Part shown: positions 7,802 to 16,746 of the stretch, one piece after another | Numbering within the stretch: the first letter of the stretch is position 1 | Layout of the letters: every line of letters starts with the position of its first letter | Assembly (NCBI GenBank): GCA_964412015.1 | Contig: CAYPMO010000042.1 | Location: forward strand, 1-30,229 | DNA length: 30,229 bases | Reading direction: 5' to 3' | DNA from: SZUA-318 sp964412015 | GTDB taxonomy: Bacteria; Gemmatimonadota; Gemmatimonadetes; Longimicrobiales; Gaopeijiaceae | Notes under the pieces: generated by a model | Told to the model about the DNA's origin: nothing | Databases searched by the model: none | What the model saw: only the letters and a program-made list of their open reading frames with translations | Program-made: the position numbers and the translations under genes

Positions 7802-8974
7802 TCAGCGCACCACGCCTTCGACGATCCAGTCCGTGAGGCGGCTGCGGTCCCGGGACGGGAGGCCTTCGGACCCGGGAAGCGACCGCAGCACCCGGTCGAG
7901 CGCGACCTCCAGGAGTGACTGCGCCTCGGGGTCGGCACCGGCCGCCTCGAGCACGGGGTCGGCGGAGAGGCGGGCCCCCCGGATGGGCTCGTAGGTCACG
8001 CGCCCTTCCAGTTCGGCCATGAGATCGTGGAGGTCGAGCGCGGCCGCGGCCAGGTCGGACACCCGCTGATAGTGCATCTCCCGCCGGGGCGCGTCCGCCG
8101 CGAAGTCCTCCATCGCCGAAGCCAGTCGCAGGGAGCGCAGCGGGCCCTCCACGCCGAGCTCACGTTCGGTCTGCAGATAGGCTTCCCGGTACAGAGCCCC
8201 GGCGCGACCACGGATCTCTTCGACGAACGAACGCACGTCGTTCCAGTACCGCTCCACCTCCGGATACGCACGCGCGTCCGCCAGGTACCGCCCCTCCAGC
8301 CACACGTCCGGCGCGTTGCCGAGTCCCAGCTCCTCGCGCAAGCGGTCCACCGCCGTCGCGAAATACTCCCCGGCCCGAGCCCGCACTTCCCCCTCCGAGG
8401 CCGGGAGCACGCGCGTGGCCGGACCCACGGAAGCCTGCCGCAGCCCCCTTCCGTCGAGCGCCGCGTTCACCTCCGCAGGAGCCGTCGGTTCGGCCCCGGA
8501 CCTCCAGGTCACGAGCACTCCGATGGCGGTCACGGCCACGACGGCGCCGACTCCACGCGGCGCGTGATGCCACGCCGCGCGCCTCCACCGTGGTGCATCG
8601 GCGCACGGCTCCTCGACCAGGGGAGGCGCCGGGACGACAAGGGATCCTGATGAGCGCTCGGCGTCCACGACCGGAAGGGGATCCGGCTCCGGCGCCGCAT
8701 CGAGGGTCGGGCGGCCGTCGGTCAGCGTGAACTCGCGCGCCGACCCGAGGTGGTCCTCGTCCGCGCTGCCCGAAAGCGGATCGTGTTCGATGAGATCCTT
8801 GAAGAGCTGGACCATCGGGTGCCGTTCCGCCGGCACCCAGACGCCCGTGAGCGCGTCGAACACGAGATCATCGGGGCGGATCGCGCCGGAGCGAACCATC
8901 TCGGAGAACGCGTCCAGCGTCCGCGGCGCCACTTCCTGCCCCTCCCGCATCCGGATGAGGAAGCGCGATTGCAT
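7802..8974 (-). CDS. Membrane-anchored protein with N-terminal GYF_2-like domain
   Basis: A protein of 390 residues. Residues 1-60 (FLIRMREGQEVAPRTLDAF, SGAIRPDDLVFDALTGVWVPAERH) resemble the GYF_2/DUF4339 module, which is usually joined to a membrane segment and thought to bind peptides. A low-complexity acidic and proline-rich linker follows, then one hydrophobic helix at about 141-157 (GVGAVVAVTAIGVLVTW). The C-terminal 230 residues are charged and probably helical, with no domain I recognise. The frame runs 26 codons further upstream, but 8974 begins the conserved domain and has GGAGG about 12 bases before it. No enzymatic motif is seen; a scaffold or envelope role is only a guess. Confidence 0.7.
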   Translation of the reverse strand: MQSRFLIRMREGQEVAPRTLDAFSEMVRSGAIRPDDLVFDALTGVWVPAERHPMVQLFKDLIEHDPLSGSADEDHLGSAREFTLTDGRPTLDAAPEPDPLPVVDAERSSGSLVVPAPPLVEEPCADAPRWRRAAWHHAPRGVGAVVAVTAIGVLVTWRSGAEPTAPAEVNAALDGRGLRQASVGPATRVLPASEGEVRARAGEYFATAVDRLREELGLGNAPDVWLEGRYLADARAYPEVERYWNDVRSFVEEIRGRAGALYREAYLQTERELGVEGPLRSLRLASAMEDFAADAPRREMHYQRVSDLAAAALDLHDLMAELEGRVTYEPIRGARLSADPVLEAAGADPEAQSLLEVALDRVLRSLPGSEGLPSRDRSRLTDWIVEGVVR

Positions 8975-9298
8975 GGCTGCCCACCACCTCCCCACGACAC
9001 CCGACGGACCGCCGTGCCCGGAGGCACCGCGACGACGCCCGCGAGGGCACACACCTACGGATGTATGGGCGAAGTCCGTCCAGGTTGCGCCGGCCAGGAA
9101 GGTACTCTTCCCTACGCAGCCTCCGACTCGCGGTCGGGCGGGCCAGCGGCCCCCTCGCGGGGGCGGGAGGGCGTGCCGAACGGAGACACGACCTCTTGCT
9201 TCAAAGCTTCGGCCTGCCCTCCGCCGAGCGCAAGAAGAATCGGTCCGGGCGAATCCGTCCGGGCGCGAGAGGGCACCGACGGAGCGCGTTCCGAGACG
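8975..9298. other. Intergenic region without a convincing gene
   Basis: This 324-base gap lies between two minus-strand genes and should hold the promoter of the GYF_2-like gene. Reading frames here give arginine/proline-rich shadow peptides only. It holds a GCCCCC-TCGC-GGGGGC hairpin at 9149-9164 without a U tract, and a tandem 14-base repeat at 9238-9251 and 9252-9265 (AATCGGTCCGGGCG and AATCCGTCCGGGCG). I could not place a confident promoter. Confidence 0.5.
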
Positions 9299-9838
9299 CT
9301 AGGAACGAACCGCGGCCGTGGCCCCCGCCTGCTCCGAGCGCTGCCGTTTCTCGTCCTCGAGCTCCGCCAGCACCCGGTCCACATGGGTCTGGAGCGCGTC
9401 GCTGAACACGTGGCGGTTGAGGTTGAACCAGGCACCCCAAGAGGGCGTGCGCAGGTGCTCGCGCAGCGTGCGCTCGTAGCTCTCCCACATTTGCCGGTCG
9501 AGTGCGCCCACGCGGTACTGATACACGAGGTTGCCGAAGTGGCGGTACGCCGCCGTCATGTAGGCATCCCAGCGGACCTTCTCGGCCGGGGTGAGCTCGC
9601 TCGGATCCCGCTCCGCCCGATACAGGAACGCGGCGAACTCCGAGTCCCGGAACGAATGCTCCAGGAGCGTGATGCTGTTCTGCACCATCGAGTTGAACGA
9701 GGCGGCGCGCACGGACGTGGTGTTCTGCTGCATCTGCCCCGCGAGGTAGATGAGCGAGATGACCACCGCGAGCGCGCCTACGAACTCGCCGAGGCTGCCG
9801 AGAGCCTGGATGGTGGTGAAGCTGACCAGGTGGTTCAT
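9299..9838 (-). CDS. Small protein with one N-terminal membrane helix, unknown function
   Basis: A protein of 179 residues. An N-terminal hydrophobic helix (LGSLGEFVGALAVVISLIYLA) is followed by the QMQQNTTSVRAASFNSM motif and a helical domain rich in Arg, Glu and aromatic residues, ending in a charged coil. Proteins with this 'SLIYLA-Q-QNT' start are common and annotated as hypothetical in many proteobacteria and other Gram-negatives. I know no function. The ATG at 9838 directly precedes the hydrophobic segment; a GTG at 9862 would add eight residues. No strong ribosome binding site precedes either start. Confidence 0.65.
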   Translation of the reverse strand: MNHLVSFTTIQALGSLGEFVGALAVVISLIYLAGQMQQNTTSVRAASFNSMVQNSITLLEHSFRDSEFAAFLYRAERDPSELTPAEKVRWDAYMTAAYRHFGNLVYQYRVGALDRQMWESYERTLREHLRTPSWGAWFNLNRHVFSDALQTHVDRVLAELEDEKRQRSEQAGATAAVRS

Positions 9839-9902
9839 CGGAGACGATTGTGGAAGGGGCACGCGATCCGCGGCGCCGGCGGACCGTGAGCGTGCGCGTT
9901 CG

Positions 9903-10235
9903 TCAGGACGCCGGAGGATCCAGGCGCGAAAAATACTTCACGTAGCTCGCGAGTCGAGCCCCCTCGGACGCCGCGCGCAGCCGCTGGCGTCGCCGAATCT
10001 CCAGGCCGACCTGGACGGAGGAAACGACGACGAGGAGCACGGACCCCACCAGGATCGCCAGCCCCTGGCGGGCCGTGAGCCCCGCGAGGAAGAGGGCCCC
10101 GACGTCGGCGAGCCCCGCGAGAATCTCGACCAGAGCCAGAATGGGCACGCCCATGCCCACCCGCGAGGCAGCCTTGATCTTGAGCAGCCCCGAAGCGAGC
10201 AGCAGGAGCGACGCGAGGACGAGGAGGGAAATCAT
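9903..10235 (-). CDS. Small integral membrane protein, unknown
   Basis: A protein of 110 residues with three hydrophobic segments (about MISLLVLASLLLLASGLL, VPILALVEILAGLADVGALFLA and LAILVGSVLLVVVSSVQ) and a basic C-terminal tail (EIRRRQRLRAASEG). A TTG at 10244 could be an alternative start. It is transcribed divergently from the TetR gene across a 115-base region, so it may share that control region. It is 64 bases upstream of the previous small membrane protein gene and may be co-transcribed with it. I do not recognise the family. Confidence 0.6.
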   Translation of the reverse strand: MISLLVLASLLLLASGLLKIKAASRVGMGVPILALVEILAGLADVGALFLAGLTARQGLAILVGSVLLVVVSSVQVGLEIRRRQRLRAASEGARLASYVKYFSRLDPPAS

Positions 10236-10294
10236 CGGATGCAAGGTAGGGACGGAGGGGCGGAGCGCGGGAGGGGTGGACCACCTGCACCCCC

Positions 10295-10341
10295 TTGACC
10301 GCTTATGTGACCCTAGTCATTTTCGACCTCGGTCATTTTTT
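10295..10341 (+). promoter_or_regulatory. Candidate TetR promoter/operator with tandem 15-base repeats
   Basis: Two direct repeats of GACCnnnGTCATTTT lie at 10309-10323 and 10325-10339 (period 16 bases). Each contains a dyad: TGAC-CCTA-GTCA at 10308-10319 and GACC-TC-GGTC at 10325-10334. A TTGACC -35-like box is at 10295-10300; a 17-base spacer leads to a weak -10 (CATTTT, 10318-10323) inside the first repeat. The ATG of the TetR gene is at 10351. This arrangement suggests autoregulation of the TetR/efflux operon and perhaps of the divergent membrane-protein gene. AT content here is much higher than in the flanks. Confidence 0.5.
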
Positions 10342-10350
10342 GCTGGAGTC

Positions 10351-11010
10351 ATGCGTTCCGTGACGAAACCGCAGGATAGCAGCGACCCCGACCGGAACGT
10401 GCCGGGCCTGAGGGTGCGCAAGAAGCTGGAGAGGAGGCGGCGCATCTTCGACGCCGCCCTCACCCTGTTCCTCGATAAGGGATACGAGGCCACGACGGTC
10501 GAGGAGATCGCCGAGCGGGCGGACGTCGGAAAGGGAACGGTCTTCAACTACTTCCCCCACAAGCGTGCGTTCCTCTCCGCGCTGGTGGAGGAATGGCTCT
10601 CCCAGATCACCGCGCAGTTGGGTCCCATCGAGTCGTGGGACGGCAGCTCGAGGGACCAGCTCAAGCACGTCTGTCGTCTCACGGCCGAGTTCAGCACGAA
10701 GTATCGGGAGCTCGCCCGCCTGGCCATCTTCGAGTCCATGCGGGAAGTCCATGCGGGAATGAGGGAGGAACGCCTTCCCGACAACGCTGCCCTCTTCAGC
10801 ATCGAGAGCGTCGCTCACGACGTCGTCGTCCGAGGCCAAGCGACCGGAGAGGTCCGCGCCGACCTGGACACGAGCGTGGTCGCGTCGCTCATCGGGGCCG
10901 CCGTCTTCGACACGCTGATCCGCTGGCTCGTCCGGGGAGGATCGGTGAAGCGGATGCAGGACTCCATCGAGGTGAAGCTCGACATCATCTTCGCGGGGCT
11001 GGCCCCGTGA
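10351..11010 (+). CDS. TetR/AcrR-family transcriptional regulator
   Basis: A protein of 219 residues. The N-terminal DNA-binding domain is typical of TetR: RRRRIFDAALTLFLDKGYEATTVEEIAERADVGKGTVFNYFPHKRAFL, with the helix-turn-helix in the last 27 residues. The C-terminal half is a divergent helical ligand-binding domain, as usual in the family. The frame is open far upstream, but the ATG at 10351 gives the normal family length and follows the repeat-containing control region. The TolC-like gene starts 25 bases after its stop, so it most likely represses the downstream efflux operon and itself. The ligand is unknown. Confidence 0.9.
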   Translation: MRSVTKPQDSSDPDRNVPGLRVRKKLERRRRIFDAALTLFLDKGYEATTVEEIAERADVGKGTVFNYFPHKRAFLSALVEEWLSQITAQLGPIESWDGSSRDQLKHVCRLTAEFSTKYRELARLAIFESMREVHAGMREERLPDNAALFSIESVAHDVVVRGQATGEVRADLDTSVVASLIGAAVFDTLIRWLVRGGSVKRMQDSIEVKLDIIFAGLAP

Positions 11011-11035
11011 GGTGGCAGGGTACAGAGGAGGTAGC

Positions 11036-12502
11036 ATGCGGAGGACGGTGATCTTGCTTGGTGCGTTGTCCGCGCTCGCGGGGCAGGCAGGGGCGGTCGA
11101 GACGGGCGCGGGCCTCGGAGCCCCCGACACCCTCGCCCTCTCTCTCGACGATGCGGTGAGCCGGGCCCTCCGGGAGAGCGAAGAGATCGCCAAGGCCCGG
11201 GCGACGCTGGACGCCGCGGAATCCCAGGTCACCCAGGCGTTCTCCGCGGCGCTGCCTCAGTTCCACTCGAACGTGGCGTACAACCGGGCGGTCAAGACGA
11301 TCTTCGACGATATGGGCACGATGCCGACCGTCGACGACGACGACATCCCGCCCGCCTTCGACGAGGACAAGACGCCCAAGGAGCGCTTCGATCTCCTGAG
11401 CGACCTCATGGCGACCAACTTCGTCTCGGCCATGTTCCGGGGGCTCCCGTTCGGCCGGAAGAACACCTACGTCGCGACGCTCTCCCTGAGCCAACCCCTC
11501 TACGTGGGCGGGAAGGTCGGCGCGGCCCTCCAGGTCGCCGAGCACTATCGAGCAGTGGCTCGCAGCCAGGTGGACGAGACCCAAGCCGATCTTGTCCTCC
11601 AGGTGCGCGCCGCCTACCTGAGCGCTTCGCTGGCCCACAGGCTGGTGCATATCGCTCGAGAGAGCCGGCGCATCGCCGAGGCGCACTACCTCCAGGTCCG
11701 GGATTTCCGCGAGGCGGGAACGGCGTCGGAGTTCGACCTGCTACGCGCCCGGGTGGACCTGGAGAATCGGGACCCCGTGGTGGTGCAGGCCGAAAACGGA
11801 GCGAACCTGGCACTCCTCGAGCTGAAGCGCCTGGTCAACCTCCCGGCGGAGCAGCCCCTGCGCCTCACGTCCGAGATCGACCCCTCGCTGGTCGAGGTGG
11901 ACGAGGCCGAGCTGCACCGCCTGGTGCTCGAGCGCCCGCTGCTACGGGCGGCGCAGGAGGCCATCGGGATGCGGGAGCAGGCGGTCCGGATCGCCAAGGG
12001 AGATCGGCTCCCCACCGTGGCCTTCCAGGGCAACATGGGCTGGCAGGGGTACCCGGAAAACCCGCTCCCTCCCGGCTGGGGTGAGTGGCGTAAGGACTGG
12101 AGCGTGGGGCTCGCCGTCTCCGTCCCCCTGTTCGACGGGTTCCGCACCCGGGGTCGCATCGACCAGGCTCAGGCGGATCTGGTCGTCGCGCACGTGGAGG
12201 AGGCTCAGCTCCGGGAGGGACTCGCGCTCCAGACGGAGGCGGCGCTGGCCGAGTACCGGAGCTCCCGCGCCCAGATCCTGGCGAGGCGGGAGACCGTGGC
12301 GCTGGCCGAGCGGTCGCTGGAGCTCGCGGAGGCCCGGTTCGCTTCGGGGCTCTCCACGCAACTGGAGGTGAGCGACGCGGCGCTCCTGCTCGACCAGGCG
12401 CGGGTGAACGAGGCTCAGGCGCTCTTCGACTCCGCGCAGGCGCTCGCGCAGCTGGAGCGGCTTTCGGGAGGCAGGATGCAACTCGTACGGCGCGGCCCGT
12501 AG
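11036..12502 (+). CDS. TolC-family outer-membrane efflux protein
   Basis: A protein of 488 residues with a signal peptide (MRRTVILLGALSALAGQAGA). The mature part shows the duplicated TolC pattern: LSLDDAVSRALRESEEIAKA at the start of repeat one, LRAAQEAIGMREQAVRIAKGDRLPTV in repeat two, GLAVSVPLFDGFRTRGRIDQA before the second coiled-coil helix, and a C-terminal LAERSLELAEARFASGLSTQLEVSDA segment. It should form the outer-membrane channel of the tripartite pump encoded downstream. The ATG at 11036 has AGAGGAGG four bases upstream. It is the second gene of the TetR-TolC-adaptor-RND unit. Confidence 0.9.
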   Translation: MRRTVILLGALSALAGQAGAVETGAGLGAPDTLALSLDDAVSRALRESEEIAKARATLDAAESQVTQAFSAALPQFHSNVAYNRAVKTIFDDMGTMPTVDDDDIPPAFDEDKTPKERFDLLSDLMATNFVSAMFRGLPFGRKNTYVATLSLSQPLYVGGKVGAALQVAEHYRAVARSQVDETQADLVLQVRAAYLSASLAHRLVHIARESRRIAEAHYLQVRDFREAGTASEFDLLRARVDLENRDPVVVQAENGANLALLELKRLVNLPAEQPLRLTSEIDPSLVEVDEAELHRLVLERPLLRAAQEAIGMREQAVRIAKGDRLPTVAFQGNMGWQGYPENPLPPGWGEWRKDWSVGLAVSVPLFDGFRTRGRIDQAQADLVVAHVEEAQLREGLALQTEAALAEYRSSRAQILARRETVALAERSLELAEARFASGLSTQLEVSDAALLLDQARVNEAQALFDSAQALAQLERLSGGRMQLVRRGP

Positions 12503-12555
12503 GCGAGGTGGTTTCCATGGACGGGAGCACACACCAGGGACAGGACGGAGATACC

Positions 12556-13599
12556 ATGAAGGGCTTCTTCTCGGTGAAGCGCGTCGTCGTCGGCATCACG
12601 GTCCTCGCTCTGGTCGGGCTGGTGGCCCTGCGCATCGTGCAGGCCACCGCCGAGGTGGCCCCCCCGCCGGACGTGGACGAGATCCGCGCCCAGTCGGGAA
12701 TCCCGGTGGAGGTGGCCGCAGCGGAGTTCGCCCCGCTGGAGGTGCGCCGCACGTTCACCGGAGCGCTGCGGGGAATCCGGAGCGCGACGGCTCGGGCCCG
12801 CACGGGCGACGAGATCCTCGAGATCCCGGTCCGCGTCGGGCAGCGCGTCGCGGAAGGCGACGTCCTCGTGCGCCAGTCCACGCAGGGCTCCGCGGCGTCC
12901 GTGAGGCAGGCGGAAGCCGCCTTCGAGCAGGCCCAGCGGACCGCGGAACGCCTGCGGCCGCTGCACGAACGCGGAGCCATCAGCGACCAGGACTGGGATG
13001 CGGCCCAGACCGCGCTCCGCGTGTCCGAGGCGAACCTCGACGCCGCGCGCAGAGCCGTCGTTCTCACCTCGCCCATCGCGGGCGTGGTCACGGACGTGCT
13101 CGTCACCGTGGGGAGCTTCCCAGGATCGGGCGACGACCTCGTCCGCGTCTCGGATCTCTCCCGCGTCCAGGTCTTGGTGAACCTCAGCCCGGATCAGGCG
13201 GCGGAGCTCGCGCGCGGACAGCAGGCCTGGCTGCCGAGCCAACGGCTCGAGGGCCAGGTGACGCGCATCGCGCTCCAGGCCGACCCCGAGACCCGCCTGG
13301 TCGAGATGGAGCTCACCTTCCCCGGCGCCGCGTCCGTGATCCCCGGCACCCTGGTGGAGGTCGAGGTCGTCGTGGGGAGCAAGGCGCAGGCGCTCGTGGT
13401 CCCACGCTCCGCGCTCCAGAACGGAGGTGTCTGGGTGCTGGACACCGAGGACCGGGCCCATCTCCGGACGGTCGAGATCGGACTCCAGGGACGCGACCGG
13501 GTCGAGATCCTCGGCGGACTCCAGCCGGAACAGCACGTGGTGGTCGCCGGCGCCTCGCTCCTCTCGGAAGGGGTCCTCGCTCGAGTGGTGGAGGGCTGA
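12556..13599 (+). CDS. RND efflux periplasmic adaptor (membrane fusion protein)
   Basis: A protein of 347 residues with one N-terminal membrane helix or signal (KRVVVGITVLALVGLVALRI). It carries the HlyD/MFP order: first lipoyl half (ATARARTGDEILEIPVRVGQRVAEGDVLVR), an alpha-hairpin (SVRQAEAAFEQAQRTAERL to LRVSEANLDAARRAV), second lipoyl half (LTSPIAGVVTDVLVTVGSF), a beta-barrel domain and a membrane-proximal domain (LVVPRSALQNGGVWVLD). It bridges the RND pump and the TolC channel. There is no lipobox. The ATG at 12556 has GGACGGAG five bases upstream. Its stop is three bases before the RND start. Confidence 0.9.
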   Translation: MKGFFSVKRVVVGITVLALVGLVALRIVQATAEVAPPPDVDEIRAQSGIPVEVAAAEFAPLEVRRTFTGALRGIRSATARARTGDEILEIPVRVGQRVAEGDVLVRQSTQGSAASVRQAEAAFEQAQRTAERLRPLHERGAISDQDWDAAQTALRVSEANLDAARRAVVLTSPIAGVVTDVLVTVGSFPGSGDDLVRVSDLSRVQVLVNLSPDQAAELARGQQAWLPSQRLEGQVTRIALQADPETRLVEMELTFPGAASVIPGTLVEVEVVVGSKAQALVVPRSALQNGGVWVLDTEDRAHLRTVEIGLQGRDRVEILGGLQPEQHVVVAGASLLSEGVLARVVEG

Positions 13600-13602
13600 G
13601 CC

Positions 13603-16600
13603 ATGATCCGCTTCCTCGCGCGGCTCGCCGTCACGCGACCGGTCCTCACCTCGATGATCGTGACCTCCCTGGTGATCCTCGGCGCATTCTCCTACCTGCG
13701 TCTGGGTGTGGACCTCATTCCGGGCATCGACTTCCCCGTGGTCACCGTGGTCACCGCCTATCCGGGTGCCGGCCCCGAGGAGGTGGAGACCCAGGTCACG
13801 GAGCCCATCGAGGACGCCGTCTCGACGATCGCGAACCTCGAATCCCTCACGTCCTACTCCCAGGACAACGTCTCGATCATCATCATCGAGTTCGCGTACG
13901 GCGTGAACGCCGATCTCGTCGCCATCGACGTCAAGGACAAGGTGGACGCGATCCGGGCGGACATGCCCGACGATGTCCAGCCCTCCACGATCCAGAAGCT
14001 GGACATCACGGCCATGCCCATCGTGGAGCTGGCGCTGTCCGGGCCGCAGTCGCTCGCGACCCTCTACGACATCGCCGATCAGACGCTACGCGACCGGCTG
14101 GCGCAGGTGCAGGGGGTCGCCTCCGTCACGGTGATCGGCGGTCAGGAACGGGAGGTCCAGGTACGGGTCCATCCCGACCGGCTGCGTGCCTACGGCCTCG
14201 CCATCAACGACGTCGCCGCGCTGGTGGGAGCGGGCTCCCTCACCGTCCCGGCTGGCCGGATCACGGAGCCCGACGCCGAGTACGCCGTCCGGGTAGCGGG
14301 CGAGTACGCGTCGATCCAGGAGATCGAGGATCTGCCCCTGCCCCTGCCCCGCGGAGGCCGGGTCCGCCTGGGCGATGTCGCCACCGTGGAAGCGGGATTC
14401 GAGGATCGGAGGGAGCTGGCCCGCTTCAACGGACAGCCCACGGTGAGCGTCTCCCTCCAGAAGCGCTCCGACGCCAACACGGTGGCGGCCGCGGCGGGCG
14501 TGTTCGCCGTCCTCGAGGAGCTGCGCGCGCAGCTCCCGCCCGGGGCGGACCTGCGCGTGGCGAGGGACTACAGTCGGTTCATCCGGGACGCGGTCCGGGA
14601 TACCACGTGGAGCATCGTCATCGGGATCGTCCTGACCACGATCATTCTCTTCCTCTTCCTCCACTCCTGGCGGGGAACGATCGTGGCGGCCATCGCGATG
14701 CCGGCCACGATCGTGGCCACCTTCCTGGCCATGGACCAGCTCGGGTTCACGATCAACGTTCTGACCCTCATGGCGCTGGGGATCACGGTGGGAATCCTGG
14801 TCACCAACACCATCGTGGTCCTGGAGAGCATCTACCGGCACCTGGACCGGGGAGCGGACCCCATCACGGCGGCGGAGGAGGGAACCACCGAGGTGGGGGT
14901 GGCAGTGCTGGCCAGCGCGCTCACGAATCTGGTCGTCTTCACGCCCATCGCGTTCATGCAGGGCATCATCGGCCAGTTCTTCTACGCATTCGGCCTCACG
15001 GTGGTGTACGCCACCGTCATCTCCGTCGTCTTCTCGTTCACTCTGGCCCCCTTGCTCGCGTCCCGCCTGCTGCGCACCTACGAGACGGAACTCGAGGAGA
15101 AGGAAGGACGGCTGAGCGTCCTGTGGAGGCGCTTCGACCGCGGATACGACGCGATCGAGGCGGACTACCGCCGCGCGCTCGAGTGGGTCCTCGAGCGCCC
15201 GAGGAACGGCTGGGCGGTCGTGGGTGGCACGGCCGCCCTGGTGGCCCTCGCCGGGTTTATCCAGTTCGCGTTCGTGGGAGGCGAGTTCATGCCCGCCCAG
15301 GACGAGGGCGTCGTCGACGTCGCGCTGGAACTGCCCCCGGGAACGCCCATCGAGCGGACGGCCGACGTGGCCGAGCGCGCGGAGCGTCTCCTCGACCAGA
15401 TCCCCGAGGTGACCGACGTCCTCATCACCATCGGAGGAGGGGGCGGCGGCATGTTCCTCAGCACGGGCGGTGACGTGAACCAGGCGTCGCTCACCGTGAC
15501 CGTGGAGTCGGAACGTCCGACCGAGAGCTTCATCCCGACCATCCGTCGGCTCCTGGCCGTGCTGCCCGACGCGGAGGTCACGGCCGCGCTGGGCCAGTCC
15601 ATGGGAGGGGGGATGGGAAGCGCCCCGCTCCAGATCATGGTGAAGGGTCCGGACCAGGCCCGCCTGGAGGAGGTGGCGCGCGGCGCCACCGATGTGGTGA
15701 ACGCGGTCCCGGGCCTCGTGGAGGTGGAGAACACGATCGAGGAGCCCCGGCCGGAGGTGGTCCTCCACCCCCGCCGGGAGATCCTCACGGAGTACGGGCT
15801 CACCGTCGCGCAGGTCGGCGGCGCCCTGCGCACCTCCATCGAAGGCTCCAGCGCGGGCGTGTTCCGGGAGGCCGGCGAGGAGCGCGACATCCGCGTCCGT
15901 TTCGCCGAGACCGCACGGGACCGGGTGGACGAGCTGGAGGACCTCCAGATCCGGACGCGCGCCGGGATGGTCCCGACCGGGACGCTGGGCGCGCTGGGGC
16001 TGGAGGGCGGCGAGAATACGATCCTGAGGGACCAGAAGCAGAGGACGGTCCGCATCGACGCCCAGATCGGGAGCGGGAGCCTCACGGCCCTCGCCGGCCA
16101 GGTGCGGGCGGGCCTCGACCAGCTCGCGTTCCCGCCCGGCTACTCCTACGAGATCACCGGGGAGTTCGAGGTCTTCCAGGAGTCCCTCACCGAGATGGGC
16201 AAGGCCCTCATCCTGGCCATCATCCTGACGTACGTGGTGCTGGCCATGATCATGGAGTCGTACGTGCACCCGTTCACGATCATGATCACCCTGCCCCTGG
16301 GGGCCGTGGGCTCCGTGCTCGCCTTCTTCCTGACGGGGAACCGACTGAACGTCTTCAGCATGATGGCGCTGATCATGCTCGTGGGGATCGTGGTGAACAA
16401 CGCGATCCTGATCCTGGACTATGCGCAGATCCTGAGGAGCCGCGGGATGAGCCTCCACGACGCGCTCATGGAGGCGGCGCCGGCACGGCTGAGACCCATC
16501 ATCATGACGAACACCGCTATCGCCGTCGCTCTCCTGCCGCAGGCGCTGGCCACCGGGTCGGGCAAGTTCTTCCAGGTCCCGATGGCCGTGGTCACGATCG

Positions 16601-16737
16601 GAGGGGTCCTGTCCGCGGCGGTCTTCACGCTGTTCCTCATCCCCGTGATCTACAAGGCGTTCGACCGCTTCACGGCGCAGGCGCACAGGCCGACGGAGCT
16701 CGCGGCCGACTACGCCGCGGCCGAGACGGGGGAGTGA
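13603..16737 (+). CDS. RND-family efflux permease with non-canonical relay residues
   Basis: A protein of 1044 residues, the normal length for AcrB-type pumps. It has the duplicated plan of a first helix, a large periplasmic loop, then six helices, twice. Recognisable segments are FPVVTVVTAYPGAGPEEVE, ITEPDAEYAVRVAGEY, and the end-of-protein block SMMALIMLVGIVVNNAILIL with PARLRPIIMTN. In helix 4 the usual Asp-Asp pair is replaced by Thr401-Asn402 (GILVTNTIVVLES). In helix 10 the usual Lys is replaced by Asn932 (GIVVNNAIL). Substrate and coupling ion are therefore unclear. It is the last gene of the operon and converges on vapC. Confidence 0.93.
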   Translation: MIRFLARLAVTRPVLTSMIVTSLVILGAFSYLRLGVDLIPGIDFPVVTVVTAYPGAGPEEVETQVTEPIEDAVSTIANLESLTSYSQDNVSIIIIEFAYGVNADLVAIDVKDKVDAIRADMPDDVQPSTIQKLDITAMPIVELALSGPQSLATLYDIADQTLRDRLAQVQGVASVTVIGGQEREVQVRVHPDRLRAYGLAINDVAALVGAGSLTVPAGRITEPDAEYAVRVAGEYASIQEIEDLPLPLPRGGRVRLGDVATVEAGFEDRRELARFNGQPTVSVSLQKRSDANTVAAAAGVFAVLEELRAQLPPGADLRVARDYSRFIRDAVRDTTWSIVIGIVLTTIILFLFLHSWRGTIVAAIAMPATIVATFLAMDQLGFTINVLTLMALGITVGILVTNTIVVLESIYRHLDRGADPITAAEEGTTEVGVAVLASALTNLVVFTPIAFMQGIIGQFFYAFGLTVVYATVISVVFSFTLAPLLASRLLRTYETELEEKEGRLSVLWRRFDRGYDAIEADYRRALEWVLERPRNGWAVVGGTAALVALAGFIQFAFVGGEFMPAQDEGVVDVALELPPGTPIERTADVAERAERLLDQIPEVTDVLITIGGGGGGMFLSTGGDVNQASLTVTVESERPTESFIPTIRRLLAVLPDAEVTAALGQSMGGGMGSAPLQIMVKGPDQARLEEVARGATDVVNAVPGLVEVENTIEEPRPEVVLHPRREILTEYGLTVAQVGGALRTSIEGSSAGVFREAGEERDIRVRFAETARDRVDELEDLQIRTRAGMVPTGTLGALGLEGGENTILRDQKQRTVRIDAQIGSGSLTALAGQVRAGLDQLAFPPGYSYEITGEFEVFQESLTEMGKALILAIILTYVVLAMIMESYVHPFTIMITLPLGAVGSVLAFFLTGNRLNVFSMMALIMLVGIVVNNAILILDYAQILRSRGMSLHDALMEAAPARLRPIIMTNTAIAVALLPQALATGSGKFFQVPMAVVTIGGVLSAAVFTLFLIPVIYKAFDRFTAQAHRPTELAADYAAAETGE

Positions 16738-16746
16738 TCCCCACGA

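Noticed and set aside
9061..9405. Plus-strand ORF across the 324-base gap
   Set aside because: Arg/Pro/Ser-rich shadow-type peptide that overlaps the antisense 9299-9838 gene; no ribosome binding site or recognisable motif.
14086..16686. 866-codon ORF on the minus strand
   Set aside because: It is antisense to the RND permease, of low-complexity His/Asp/Arg-rich composition, with no domain.
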